A stretch of DNA of 64,000 nt from Archilochus colubris (GCA_023079485.1 CM041083.1:61323810-61387809), one strand, 5' to 3'. Shown: positions 38,227 through 52,400, numbered from the stretch's first letter. Numbers and translations are program-made. The notes: generated by a model from the letters alone, not told the origin.

Positions 38227-41200
38227 GGCCAAAGTTCACCAAAAATTTGAGTTGTTCAGCAAAGAAAGAGGATAACTTTCCAAAACAGATCAACGCTAAT
38301 GAGGAGAGGTGCTTATAAGAAACATAGGCTTATCACCTTCAAAATGACTCTTCCTAAAAATATGCTTTAATGTCAGTGTTGAGCTACATGTGGCATATCT
38401 AAGTTACTTCTATTTCTCCACTTCTTCAGAGAAAATTCCAGCTATTAAGTCTTTAGTAAAATTTTGAGTTGCAAAAGTACTGGTCTGGTCTTTCCCCTCT
38501 GGTAAATTGACAAGGAACATTTTAACATCATTCCCTGCTGGTTTGCTGTAGATTTCTTTTGTGGTGTTCATTACCATTTTGTTTTCAAATCAAATGGTAA
38601 TTGCAATACAAAAATAGAAACTCAGCACTAGCTTTATACTGTCAGTTTCTTGCTGATTTATGTGTTGTCAGTTTTACAGTTTGATTGTTGTGAGCCTAAA
38701 AATAATCCTAGATTATGGGGTTGAACTTTTATCTTCTATTTTCTTTTTTACATAGTATCATGAGACCAAGATCTCTTCCATAGCCCACCCACTAGAGTGA
38801 AAAATAGGCTACAAGTCATGGCAGGGTTTAACTTGCAAAGATGAAGGCCACATACTATGTGTCTTAACAAAAGTGTTTTTATTTGATATCTCCTGCAGAA
38901 TGTTTCATTTCTAGAGGATACAGTTAGTACAAAACTGATCTGAAAATTAACTGCATGACTAGGAGTTTGGGTGTGTTGCAAATAGTGGTTAATTTACAAG
39001 AAATATAACTTAAATTGACATGAATTTCCATAATCCTTTCTAATAAAACAAAAAACTGATGGGACTACAAATGGTCAAGGAACTGAGCAAGATGAGCAGA
39101 AAAGTCTACAGAAAAAGGTAGTTACCCATCAACATCTTGTAAGTGCTGATTGCTAGTTACACAAAGCTTCACCTTACCAGTGCAGGAACTATCAGAAATA
39201 GACTTAATTAAATTTTCTTTCTTTTAAATATTTTACCTCTTTCTAAGTGTCCTCTCAGTCGCTAGTTACATAACACAGATTCTAAAAGGCTTCCATTGGA
39301 GGTGCAGAACTCAGCATAGCAAATTTAAGCCAGCAAAAACTCCTTTCTACATTCCAGGTGCCCTTGAGAGTCACCTGCCTGAGAAAATTGGAGAGTGCTA
39401 GAATAATTAATTAGTCCAGAAGGAAAACCTGAAGGTCTTCTGATGCAAAACCCCCTCACACAGGAGGGCCAACTTTGAAGTCAGATAATGGTGCTCAGGG
39501 TCATATCCATCTGGAGATCCTTTTCTGTTGACTTGATATGAGGATGAGATTTAGGGTCAGGTCAGCTCAAGAAAGTGGCTACTCAAGGCTAAGTCAGAGT
39601 TTGTCTTTTTAAAGCCATCAGAAACACTGTTTTGCATTGCTGTAGCAGGTCAGCAGAGACACATAAAGTGAAACAGTCCATTTCAGCTGTGAACCTTTGG
39701 GTGCAGCTTGGAAATTCAAATAGTTAAAGCTATGATAACTATGGGGGGAGGAAAAAAAACTTGGAAGGGACTTCAGGGTGTGACATAGACCAAGTCTCTC
39801 TCAAAGCACAATTTCATCATGCCTGTGCTAAATGGCTTCAGCTCTTTCAGTAGATGGGTACTTTACTCTTTGATTTCCATCTTGAATGTAAAATTCTGGG
39901 CTCATTTAAGTGCAGAAAAAGGAAAATTTGTCCAGTCCTTTTGTGAAGACAAACAAAAGTCCCAGCTTCATCCCAGCATGCCTGCTGCTTTCCCTGAAAA
40001 GCCTAAGGAAAATCTGAACATTAAAGAAATATATGTAAAAATCATTCCTCCATGATGTCTTACAATATTCCACTAGGATATCAATCACAAAAAAAAAAAC
40101 CAACCCCAAACAAAAAGCTTGTCCGAAGACTATACATTGAAAAACATAGTGTCAGACACTGAAGTTGAGAGACCAAAAGCAAGGGAGAGATGGGTGTTGA
40201 AGTTGAAATTCCCAGATACAAATTTCCCTCCATTGCTTTGATTTCATTTCCACTTTCTTTTCAAATTCTGAGTTCAACACAGCAAAAATCTAAGAAAAAA
40301 CATCTGTTTTCTTGAAATATTGGATATAACAAACATTATCTCATAATTAGGGATGGAGAAAAGAGGGATCATTACACCAAAGTACAGTGATTCTAGATCC
40401 AGATTCCTATTTAAGCAGTAATGCAGCTGTGGATTCTAATAGTGCTTTTTTGTCCCAATATTTGGGAACTTTTTGGCCAGATTCTCTTACAGAATAAATA
40501 GGCAAACCTGGCTGAAGTCAGTAATCCTATGAAGGGGATTAAAAGCGAAGGGATAAAGTGAAGTAAAAACTACTGGAAGCAATTAAGATGTTCTTGATTG
40601 CCTATGTTTTCCAGAGAGCTAAAAATCAAGGGAAAGTAGATATTTGATTTAATGATGCTTCTATATTTTCCCTCATACAAAGCAGCATTTTTTTAAACAC
40701 AAAAAGAAGGAGAAACTGATGAAATATGAAATATAAAATGAAAATATGCAAGGAAATTATTTAAATAAAAACATCTTATGTGAGCAGCTGTTTAGAGGTT
40801 TACAAAATGTATCCTTCAAAAGAATATATATATATACATATATAGATACAAAAAATATATAAATTTGTTTATTTATTATATATGGAGGTTTGGTGTTCCT
40901 TACAGACTTGTCAGTACTGTTATCTATTGTTTTATTTAAAGCTGAAGGGTCTCCCCAAGAGACCCATAACTTTTGTTTGTTTGTTTGGTTGGTTAGTTTT
41001 TACATTAGACAGCATAGCAATATTACAGTAGGTTCCTTTGTTACTTCCATAATAAATTAGATGTGTTACATACATCTTATATAAAATAAACCTTTAAAAC
41101 ACAAGACCCAGAGGTAAACACATAATATGAAGTCAGCTTCTAAAATAAAGAACCTTTTCCTCAAGTTAACCACTTCCAAGACCAGTTGTTTAATTTACAC

Positions 41201-43919
41201 ACAGAAGGACCCTTTAGGGAAGAAAAATCCTATAGAAGCTGACTGGACAGATACTTTCCTCTGTCTTTTTGACTTCCCTATGGAATTACAGATTTATTTT
41301 CTGCAGAGTGAACAGACTTTTATGAGGTTTTCTGGTGTTAAATTGATTTCTTTAGCACTAATCAGCAGTTTTTAAAGAAGAGACTGAAATATAACTTTTC
41401 CCCTCTCGGCAGGATATTTTATATTCATGTGTCCTGAAAAAAAAAATGTTGATAAGGATTAATATTTCACTTCAGTAAACCAGGTAAGAGAAGTCCCAAG
41501 TCTATAAAGCAGTCCAAGTAAAATGCAGTCCATGAGACAAAGCGTGTGAAATCCCCACCCAGAGGTGTCTGCTGCTTTGGCACTGGAGGAAAATACATTT
41601 GCATTTATATGATAAACTGCTCAATGGGTAGAGTTCAAGCTGCATACTTCTGACACTGCGTCTGGTGCTTTCTTTAGGTGCCCTTTGCATATTACAGATG
41701 AAACTTCTTAACACCTACATGAGCTATACATGTCAAAAATAAAATAATATATATATGCATATATATATGTATGTGCAGCTGAAAAGATAGAGCGTTTCTA
41801 TTTATCATGCCAACAGTCTTTTGATGAGTGGAAGAAAGCTAATTAGTAGCAGACCAGAACTCTGACATAAGCATCTTTTCCCCTCCTGCACAATCCCATC
41901 TGATAACCCTACCTGCTCTTGTAAGACAACTTTCCTCACATTGACCTGGAAATCAATATTCTACTAGGAAGTGATCACCACGTGTGACCTTTCTAAGACC
42001 ACTGAAGTGATCAGTGGGAGCCTGGCATGGGGGAGGCCCACTGTATATGGCAACCATTCCACCTTTGTGTTATCTAGAAAAGTAGATATTAACACCTAGA
42101 AATGAGTGGTGCTGGGTGGCCCCCCCTGTGCCTGGCAGACAAGATGACCACAGGCAGTAGCTCTTACTCATGTGCATGGGATGGTTCTGTTGCCTATGCC
42201 CTTACAGGGCTCAGACCTCAGACATTACTGCCCTGGGCTCTAGGATAAGGGGCCACCACCAAGTGGCCACCTGGCCTTTCTACACCACCGGTTCACCAGA
42301 ACCAGTGTATGCCAGTCAGCGGATGGCACACGGCTCTGAGCCACCGTGCCACCGAGCCACTTCTCCCCCCTGCCCAGCACCATTCCACCCCATCTCCCTG
42401 CACACACTGAGCACACATCGCCCTGCACAGCCCTTCAACAGCAGCAGGGGCCCTGCCTGGCACCACAGGGAACCCAGAGACATTGGCAGGGAGCAGTCTC
42501 TCAAAGCAAAGGGGGAGGAGAAGGAGGAGGAGGCATGCAGACAGGGGGCTGAGGGGAAGGCAGGGTGGAAGCTGTGGGGTGAGCAACTCCAGGTACAGTT
42601 TTGGGTGCAGGCCTGGAAGTCAGCTGCCTGAGCACTACCTGGCAGGGAAGCCTGCTGTTTTGTCAGCCTCTGTTTTTCATGTTATTTTCTCTTTTCTGGG
42701 TGTGTTTTTTCAATTGAGGGACTTATGGGCATGGTGTCCTGCCTCTCCAGCATCCTCCTCAGCCTCGGGTAACCAGGGACATATGGAGCCAGCAGGCTCC
42801 ACCACCTCTGCACAACAGGCACAGCAGAACGAGCACTGGCACAGCCATGGGGCAGAAGGCCAGCTGCCTGCTCCCTGACTTTCCAAGCAAAACCCTTCTG
42901 AAATCCTCCCTATCTACCTTGCATGACACCTGGCATTAGTTTCCTGCACTTAAGCTGGCTGGAAATTTAATTCAAGTTGTGTTTATCTCACCATCAATCA
43001 AATGTGAGATCTGAAAAAAATATGGTAAGAGAAAGGCAACTCATTCAAAAGTGGATTATGAGGATGTTAGAGTGGTGGGACACCAAGTCTGTGCATCCTT
43101 CAATTTGAAAAACAAAAACACTCCCTGAAAAAAAACACAACACTCCCTGGAAAAAAAAATAAAAGCTTTGCTCTGTGACCGTGACCTGATGGGTGTACAC
43201 TTGTCCCAGTGAGGAGTCAGAGGTGTAGAAGCATCCATCAGGCAGATGGTATGGGGCTGGAGGTGGGGGGTTGGCAGTGGCCAGTTGTCCCTTTCTGCTG
43301 TATGGTGTATCAGTGGTCTGCACTGAAGCCTCAGAAAAAAATCCTGAGTAATTGTGAATTTATCTTTGCAAGTCACCAGCTAACATTACACAGTCTGAAC
43401 TAATTTATTCTACTGTTTTATTTTAAAGGGTATTCTAATACCTGCTGGAAAAAATGTTTTATTTTACCTGTCTTCTTGCTTAACAATAAAAATTTCTAAA
43501 GGCTTTTTATCATCTTCATTTTCACAATCCATAAACACATGTAGATGAGCAATTTTACTGCAGACACTAACTTTTCCTATTATGGGGCTACATATTCTTT
43601 CATTGTCTCTCACTAAGTACTAACAGTTTTAACAGTTTTACTATAATCCCATAATAGCTACAATTTCTATAACATTTGCAACTTCTCTGCATTTTCTGAA
43701 TGACACACTTTTTATTATCTAATTATGTCTGGAAAAAATATGTACAATTTTTGTTTTGCTTGATTTGCATGTGAACCCTTTTTTATGCATATTTGCAGAA
43801 GCAACTTAAATTTCTGTTCTCTTCTCTGGTAGCCAACACACCAAAGTGCACCGAGATTTACAGGAAACAAGGGAAAACCACTATAAAGAAAAGAATCAAT
43901 GTAAAAAGAGGACAGCTGA
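38227..43919. other. Intergenic DNA with a GC-rich patch
   Basis: Mostly AT-rich. TA-type simple repeats lie at 40823-40863 and 41747-41773. The segment from about 42100 to 42880 is clearly GC-rich relative to everything around it and contains a GGA-rich tract near 42508-42534, but only scattered CpGs. Overlapping open frames on both strands there, up to 153 codons, result from the low stop density of GC-rich DNA and show no recognisable domain. Confidence 0.6.
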
Positions 43920-44695
43920 TCTGTGTTTGTGCAGATCCCATTCAGGTCCCATACACTTTTATATATCTCAGCTGTGTAGAAAGTCACTGGCTCTTTCCCC
44001 TTGGAATACAGGGGCTCCATTCTCCTCCCTGGCCGTGTCATCCAACTCAGGGGGGCTGAGTACCCAGAGAACAAGTGGCCTTGCTACTGAAGACTGAAAC
44101 AAGGAAGGCATTGAGTACTTCAGCCTTTTTCTTACCTTTTGTAACTATGTTTCACCCCACATCCACTAAAGCTTCTCTTTAGCCTCCCTTTTGTTGCTAG
44201 TATACTACAGAAACATTTTTTAGTGTCTTCTCCAGCAGTAGTCAGATTAAGCTCCAGCTGATCTTTGGCTCTTCTAATTTTCTCCCTGCATAGCCCCATA
44301 ACATCTTTGTGATCATCCTGAGTGGTCTGTCCCTTCTTTCAAAGGCCATAAACTCTCTTGCTTTTCCTGACTTCTCAGCAAAGCTCTTTGTTCACCCATG
44401 CTGTCTTCTTCCCAGCTGGGGAGAATCTGCTTCTGTGCTTTTAAGATTTCCTTGTAATTTTTCCAGCCTTCCTGGACCCCTATGACCTTCAGGACTTCCT
44501 TCCATGGGACTCTGTCAACCAGACTCCTAAACAGGCCAAAGTCTGCCCTCTGTTAAGTCCCAGATGGCAGTTCTGCTGACCTCCCTCCTTCATCATTCCA
44601 AGAGTAGAAAGCTATCATTTCATTATCACGATGCCAAAGACGGCCTCCAACCAACACTCACAAGTCCTTCTCTCTGTGTCAGTGTTAGCTGCAAA
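43920..44695 (-). mobile_element. CR1 LINE internal ORF2 fragment (no 3' end), minus strand
   Basis: The reverse complement matches the CR1 ORF2 region between the endonuclease and reverse-transcriptase domains. Recognisable pieces, in element order, are a RLGHSDHEMIEFSIL-type segment near 44620-44650, the block around 'ctctgtcaaccagactcctaaac' (44511), the tract 'aggccataaactctc' (44342), the 'ttctaattttctccctgcatag' block (44273) and the start of the reverse transcriptase near 43930-43960. Stops and small indels show it is dead. Unlike the other CR1 copies in the window, it lacks the 3' UTR and octamer tail, so it is an internal remnant of a longer insertion. Confidence 0.85.
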
Positions 44696-47600
44696 CAAAC
44701 TAAAATATGTTGTAGATTTTTTTTTCATAAGATTTGTTTTGGTATTCTAGTGTAGCTTTAGAAGACTTTTCACTCTTTTAAAGACATAGCCTTGTAGCTC
44801 AACAACAGTAATCTCTTGTGTTGGAGGGGCAAAATTTGAAGTGAGAGTAAATCAACAAATTCTAGAACATGAAGGAGGCTTTTCTCAGAGAGGAAAGAGT
44901 TTTATCCTTTGAGCTATCACTTGCAACTCCAAAAAGGAGCCCAACACACATTTTATTTTATTGCTTGACAGTGAGGAATAATACTTTCTCAGCTTTCTCT
45001 TGAGAATTTTCCTCAGTACTTTACTGTCTTAATTCCTAAAGAATAGCTCTCTTCCAGATCCAGGCTACTTCTCAGGCTGAAAGTTAATTTGTCACCTAGG
45101 AAACAAACTTAGTGTGATACTAGTTTTCTGCTCTGATTTCTCTGAAACATTAGAGAAAACTGAGTTGGAGAGGTAGTTGTTTAGTTTGTTTAGACAAAAC
45201 CCAAACTGTCTTATTCTCCTGGATTTCAGTTATGTTCTTCAAAATGCAGATGGCCAATAGCTGTAATTAGCATATTTAGTTACTGAGATTTCTATGAATT
45301 GGCTCTTATGGAAATGTCAGTTTCAAGGATTAAAAATGATCAAAACATTTTTCTTTAACTTACAGAAGAAGGTAAAATAGAATGAATTTCATGCATATGT
45401 CTCATTCCTCCTGGAGGAGTGAGCTAGAAGATGATACTTCAGAAAACAAGTACTGGACCGAAGACTATTTATCCTGATAGTTCAAATTAAGATATTTGAT
45501 TGATAGGATGTATTAAATTGAAATTAAGTAGCATGAATCCGGTTGCAGAGGGGAAAAGAATATGGTGTAAACCAGTGCAAAACCTGCATTTGTAATAGTA
45601 ATAAGAAGAAGGGGTAATGAATAAAATGTTTTTTCCTTTCCCTCCCCCTTACTCCTGCTCTGTAGCTACAATGTGTATATCCCATTCTTTGTTTGTAGCT
45701 GTTACATATCATACTGCAATGCATACATCTGTTTGCTTACAGGTTTATTTTTTTAAGTATACAGGACTTCCTCATCACAAATGGAGTTGTGCAAAAATAG
45801 CCATATGTTAGAAACTTAAGCTTGTGAATATTCAGGCTTTGAAAAAAAGAAAAAAACATATTGTTTTAGTTTTCAATACTCTTTCTTCAGAAACTCCAAT
45901 CTTCCAGGTTCTGCTTAGCAACATTTTTACTTCTTAAACCATCCAAGGGGAGCAGAGAAAAAGGAGGGAGAGGAAATATCACTTTTAACACAATATCACT
46001 AGAACTGTTTAGCCTTTTTTAAAACATATAGGTCTCTACCACAATGGGCCAATGTTCTGAACAAAGATGCACAGACAGTGAAATATTTTGCAAGGTGTGC
46101 TACAGTAATTTTATTTTTAATTATTTGTTTTCTATCTAGTTTTATCTGTTAGGATTGCTGAGCACTGACACAACCATGTCACTGTTCAGATTTACCTTTC
46201 CCCATCATCCTTTCAGACATTCAACCCCCAGTACTGCTGCTTCTCATGGAAAGGCTTGGTATGATAGTGTTTCTCCTATTTGTTTCATTTTCCAAAACAT
46301 AGTTTGAGATCTACAGTTTATTAAATATTGGGTAAAGTGTTAATGAATATCAGAACTAATTCCAAATTAAATGCAGAATCACCCAGGTGATAGGCAGGGC
46401 CAAGCTGAAGGGAATTCCCTAAGCATTACTAACTTTTAGTGATATAATTCAATATCCATCTATACAGATGTGGTAACATTCATCTAAAGTTAGGCTTAAG
46501 GGGGACTGTGAAGCAGGTCAAAAATGTGAAAGCTCTACAATATTAATTAGAGTGTACAAACATTTCTATTTTGCCAACTTGCTAATTTTATTTATATTCT
46601 TAACCTTAATCTTCACTCTTCTAAAGCTGGATGGTGAAATGGTGCTTTCAGTTTAGGTAATGTGAGTGCAGTTTATAATAGTTTCTAATACAAAATAAGA
46701 GAAGTTTCTCTGAAGTCACACACACTAGTACAAAGAAACCAACAATGTGTTTTTCAAGAAGGCTTGAAGACAGTCCTATCTGCAACACATTTCTGCAATT
46801 AGCTGTGATGCTGAGACTTCTCTGAGCTCATTCAGTCAGCATGGAGGAAGGGTCATAATAGCACTATCTACTCCTGTTTCTTGACTGAGTGTCACCTGAA
46901 CCCTTTCCACCCCTGGCATTCAGACAAGAGTCACAAAAGGAAAGGTTTTTGATTGCATTCTCTCCTCTCTTCTCCCTTTCCACAAACAGGAGGAGCAGAA
47001 CACAGATGTTACCTTATCTTCTCCTGAATTCTCACTCTACCTCTAAGTTAAAAAGCTCCGAAGGCACACTAGAGCTTGCAAACCAGACCAGCACTGGAAT
47101 GATACTTTATTTATGAGAAACATTTGGAACATGTGTTACATAGACACTGAAGGAAGAGGTGAGTGCCTTTTGAACAGCTCAGTACATGCGTCAAAATAAT
47201 ACATCAGGATACAGAGGAGCTGTTAAATTCATCAGTCTTGAAAATCCAGATTGCAAGTCAAGTATTCATATTTGCATCCAAAATTTTCCACAAATACTGG
47301 CAGGTGTGTAATTCTCAAAATCACTGTTCCATGACTCATTTTCCTTTATCTTCTTTCAGGAGTGCTACTTCTAATGGAGAGCATCTAATGTAAAGTGATC
47401 AGGTGATATTAAAGGCAACACATGTCAACCACAAGATATTCCATACAGAATTGTAGGCATATTCCTAGGACAAATGCCAGCAACTAGTATTTGAGAAAAA
47501 TTATTATAAAGGTTAGCATCGGGCTAACTGCCTACTAACAACATATCCTTAGAGTGAAGACCAATTTATCTTGCTCTTATTTCAATTCATTTGCTAATGA

Positions 47601-48687
47601 AAGAATGTCAACATATATATATGGATATGATGCAACCACACTTGAACATGCAGCCACCTTGAACATCTCCCAAATGCAAAGAAATATGGGGCAGAATTAA
47701 AATACTGGGATGTAATTAATCCAAGACAGAAGTTCCACCAGTCCTTAACCTACTAGAAATTCCAGATCTCCATCAAATAGTGACCATGACTTTAAGGCTG
47801 AAACGAAAAGTATGCAAATGAATTCTACAGCTGGGAACTTAGGAATATGCATGAATACATCCATATCTTAGTTGGGATTGTTTGACACCTTTGTTTACTG
47901 AGGTGGTAAAATATAGCAACCATCTCTCTGAGGTAAAAATTAATCTCACAATTTAATTAAAAATTACTGTATTCCTCCAACAAATAATTAACCTAAACTA
48001 TACAAACCAGTTCACAGAGAGCAGAACTCTAGAAATGGATTGACCACAATGGTCAACTGCCAGGGGAACTCATGTCAAAAATTTTAAAATTTCTTTTACC
48101 ACCATCCATGCAGTGTTGACAAGCTTCAAGTCTAAGTTTGTATGAAAAAATATGCCTTTAGGAATAAACTCAAACCCAGCATGTAATAGGAATAGAAGAA
48201 TAGAAAGAAAATCTAAACATCACCCTTTTAGGTTCCAAACTGTTTGGACATCAGATGGGGATGGAGCATTTATGACTCAGTTATAAGTCAGACTCAGTCT
48301 TAGCGAGACTGAACATTTGGGACAACCCTTTTTTTTCCCTTTTTGACTGGAAAATGGCATTCCTGTTGACTAATAATACAAGAAATCTAATGGCTTTTCT
48401 TTATTTGTGACACTTTCCATTGTATTGTGTTAAGACCATGTCACAACCTGGCTCTTTCAGATCAGTTATGGTTCCAGTCTTCTCTGCATGCAGGTTCATT
48501 ATAAACTTTTAGTCTCTTAAGAACAACTTCCAGCTCTTCCAGTCTTAAGATAGACATTCTTCTGAACTGACTACAGTCATCTCAATCTCCCTCTGATTTT
48601 TGTCATGAAATCAGTACCCTTTTAGCAGTGTGATATCCTCATGTTTTATGCTACTTTCTTCTTTTGGAAAACAAAGAATTATACTGT
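44696..48687. other. Intergenic DNA, no gene recognised
   Basis: AT-rich sequence with no CR1 tail, exon or RNA gene that I can recognise. Short open frames (up to about 76 codons) are at chance level. Confidence 0.6.
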
Positions 48688-49192
48688 GCAATAGAATCAT
48701 AGAATGGGTTGGGTTGGGAGAGACCTTAAAGATCATCTGATTCCAACTCCCTTGCATGGACAGGAATAACTCTCACTGGACCAGGTTTCTCAAAACTGCA
48801 TCCAACCTGGCCGTGAACACTTCCAGGGAGGAGGCATCCACAGCTTCCCCAGGCAACCTGCCCACTGCCCTCACAATAAAGAGTTTCTTCTCAAATGTCT
48901 AACCTAAATCTATAGATTCTTCCTGTTTAAGGCTAATGATCCTTGTCCTACCCTTGTAAAAAGTCTTTCCCAAGCCTGCCTGTACCCTCTACATGTACTG
49001 GAAGGCTGCTAGAAGGTCTCTCCCAACCCTCTCTTTTCCAGGATGAACAGCTTTCCACAGGAGAGGTGCTCCAGCCCTCTCATCATCTTTGTAGTCCTTC
49101 TCTGGACTTGCTCCAACAGCTCCATGCCCTTCTCACGCTGGGAGCCCTAGAACTGGACACACTACTCCAGGTTGGGTCTCACAAGAAGAGAG
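48688..49192 (-). mobile_element. CR1 LINE 3' end, 5'-truncated, minus strand
   Basis: It begins on the + strand with ATAGAATCATAGAATGG, the reverse complement of the CR1 3' octamer tail. It runs through 'agaccttaaagatcatctga', 'ccaggtttctcaaaactgc', 'catccaacctggcc', 'tccagggaggaggcatccac' and 'gggcaacctg'-type blocks (3' UTR), then the ORF2 end ('ctccagccctctcatcatcttt', 'tctggacttgctccaacagc', 'agaactggacacactactcc'). The 5' truncation lies at about 49190, exactly where a second CR1 in the opposite orientation starts. Confidence 0.95.
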
Positions 49193-49195
49193 GGG

Positions 49196-49428
49196 AGACC
49201 TGGGAGATTCAAGTTGCACCAGGAGAGGCTCAGATTGGCTATTAGGAAAAATTTATTCACCAAAAGACCGGTGAAATATTGGAACAGGTTGCCCAGGCAG
49301 GTGGTGGAGTAGCTGTCCCTAGGGGACATTTCAGGTGATAATTTAGTGGTTATGGTGGTGTATGACTGATGGTTGGACTTGATCTTGAAGGTTCTTGAAG
49401 GTTCTTCCAACCATGATGATTCTATGAA
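49196..49428 (+). mobile_element. CR1 LINE 3' end, 5'-truncated, plus strand
   Basis: From 'ggagattcaagttgcaccag' through 'ggctattaggaaaaatttattc', 'aggttgcccaggcaggtggtggag', 'ggttggacttgatcttgaaggttc' to the terminal GATTCTATGAAT, this is a standard CR1 3' UTR in + orientation. A 13-bp internal duplication (cttgaaggttctt, twice) lies just before the end. It abuts the preceding minus-strand CR1 head to head. Confidence 0.93.
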
Positions 49429-52400
49429 TACAACAGAATAGAACAGGATTCTTTTGAGTATATACCTCTATTTAGTAGTGATTCTTTTGCTAGCTTCTCA
49501 CAGAGATTTAGGTGGCAATGTTGAGTGTACTAGCTTTGATGTTTGTTGCAATGTACTTTTGGCTTATCTGAACATGTCACTTGTCTTAGAAGAATAATTT
49601 GCTGCAGACTCTGGAGAGAATGTGTGCACTATTCAAGCCAAGAGTACAGTACATCACCACAAACAAATCAACCTTTATCTTGTACATAGGCAGATAGTGA
49701 GTCTGAGAGTGTTCCATCCTACATCAAGGTTCCAGCTTGGTCTGAAAGATAACACAAGCATTCTGACATTTACAGTATATCAGAGACACTTTTTATGTCA
49801 TCATTAGCTCACGAAAAAATAATTTTGCTTGTTCTGATGGGAAAATTTCATTTGATGCCACACAAGCCTGTGGTTTGCATGCAGCCATGCAGAATGAAAC
49901 TGCAAGTATGAAGGTGTATTTTAGGAAAATATGATCTAGCCAAATTTTGGGGACTACCTCTGGAAAACATTCCATGTTTTTATAAAAATTGTTGACAAAA
50001 GTTTCTTCAAATGTTTCAAAATATGCTTGTTACACTGCAAGATACAAGCAATACAAATGATGACATTTATCCTGACACAGCATTTCATAGACACATAGAA
50101 ATACTGTAAGTTGACATACTACTAACCCTAGAGTCAGACTGAAGAAAGGCTTCCTATCAAAGGCACCTTTCACCATTTTTAGGAATAAGGAAAATAAGTT
50201 AGGTTAGCTTTGGAATCAAATACTTGTTAGCATTTAGGTTTAAATGTCTGGCAGCAATATTTCATAATGCAGCACATCTCAGTTTCTGATTCCCATTATT
50301 CAGGATTTGCTTTAGGTTTCAGCTGTTAGAGGTTTTATATTTTGCACAATAAATCTTAATTATAATGATTACACTTTCAGTTATTATCTATATTTTTACT
50401 ACCCTTGAAATAATTGTTTCAAGGAGGCTGTAGTGTTTCATTTTGCTTCGCAAAATGTCTACCACATCTTAGAAGATGTGGTTATTATAAAACTTCTCCT
50501 TCAGCCACAATTTTTAGTGGTTCAGGTGTGCCAAAAATCTCAATTTACTTTATATGCCATACTAGCTGACACTGTGGTTGATAGAGCTTGAGAAGATATA
50601 TGTGGTCCATAAGGGAGCATCTTCTTATGCTGAGCACATTCAGGAAAGTTAGGTTTGGTAGCGTAAAATCGTAACTTATCTTTATCTCTGTGCAGTCACA
50701 TTCCGTAACTTTCTTTTTTTTTTTTTTTTCCCCTGGGGGAATAATTGCTTTAAAATTGTGATGATTTGACAGGTTCAGAGTCATGCATGTTCTTTATAGT
50801 GCACTTTCTCTGATGAATTTATCAGAAAATTTGTTACTGCAGCAACTGTGTAAAGATGCTGAAGCAATGACGAAAAATAGTTCAGCCAAAGCACAAGAGA
50901 GTAGGAATATTACTTTATTCAGTTAAATTCCTATTGTCATTCAGATTTTGTGTGTATGTACATAAAAGGGGATGCCCTCTCCTTCAATAAATATAATAAC
51001 AATGATATTACATGGGATTGTAAAATGTCATATACTTAGAATTAAGATTTTCTTGGTGTGACAAAAAAATACACATTTTTAACACTATAAAATTTAATGT
51101 GCAAAGAAATTCTAAGTAATATTCTAAGTAATATTTCCTTTTTTTTTTTTTTTTTTAAATTTAATTTACTTACATTCTACCCCATGCCTTTCTCCCTACA
51201 TTTTGTAATTCTGCCTGGTACTTGAAATTCGTAGAAATTGTGACTGAAAACTCCTGTAGCTGGCTCAAAAGGAGCACATGAAATGCAATACCACACACAT
51301 AACTGAAACCAAGATTACCTCTGGGGAAGGGTGATGTGTTCAGTCATATTCTGATGTCACTGTCAGTCACATACAGTCATCAGCAGGGAGATGAAACAAT
51401 TCTCTCTTAACGAAGTAGCTAATAACACAGACTACTACTCAACTGGCAAGTGTGACACAAATCTGCTTCAATGAATAGCAAAGGATATTGAAAAAGGATC
51501 TCTTGTGCTAAGTAAATGCATTTTTAGGAGAAAACTCAGATAAATGCTCATGATGGTCATCTGCTCTGAGGTGAAGTGAGGAAATTCATTTTTCCATGCA
51601 TAGAAAATCCAGGTGCATTTGTTCACTACAGACTTTCAGGCATGGCAAGCTCCAGGTGGTTCTGAGTTCCCCTGTATTCAGGGACAGCCAGCACTAAAGG
51701 TAGAACTTAAAGAGTGCTGCCAGCCAGAATGATGCTTCTCCTTGTCCTTGAGAGGGTAGGAAGATCTCTACAAGTCAACCCTGAAAAAGTGACTTCCACT
51801 TACTAAACTAGAAGGTAATATCAGTGTCAGTGGATCTCCAAGATACACAAAACTAGGAAGGGGCAGGCAACCCAGAATCCTTGGTCTTCACCTGTGAAAT
51901 CCAGTGAAATCTGATGAAATGCCATGAAATTCAATACTTTGTCCATGACAAGTAGGAAGCTGCCTAAGTTAATGTCTTTTTTTTTCCTATCTGCAGTTGA
52001 AGAAAAGGGAAAAACAGATAGTCACTGCTCAGCAGTTGTTTGGTTGTGGGTGGGTTTTTTTTCACTATTTCTCTTGCTTCTAAATATTGTTTATCTACTA
52101 TCCTTTATCAGTACTGCATACAAATGTAATAGGTAAAATGTGCAGGGAAGACATGATGGAAGGACTTGTTGCTTTTTGTTTTCATTTGTTTTGTGTTTTT
52201 TTGTTGTTGTTGTTTTTTACCAAGCCAAGCAAATCATCTGTATAAAATGAGATAGATTAGAGGCTGTTAATGTCAGCAGAGCCTAAGGGGTGCTGCAGAG
52301 AGAGGAAATGAAGCTCAGAAATAACTCTGTGGCAACTGAAACTAATGCTGAATGCTTTCTGATATCTCAGCACTAATGCTTCCTTTCTCCAAGACTATCA

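Noticed and set aside
42170..42631. 153-codon plus-strand frame in the GC-rich patch
   Set aside because: Low stop density in GC-rich DNA explains it. Overlapping long frames exist on both strands, and there is no domain or codon pattern suggesting a protein.
51924..52136. Hydrophobic 70-codon frame after a T-rich acceptor-like tract
   Set aside because: The hydrophobicity comes from T-rich sequence. No donor, no family match and no neighbouring exon.
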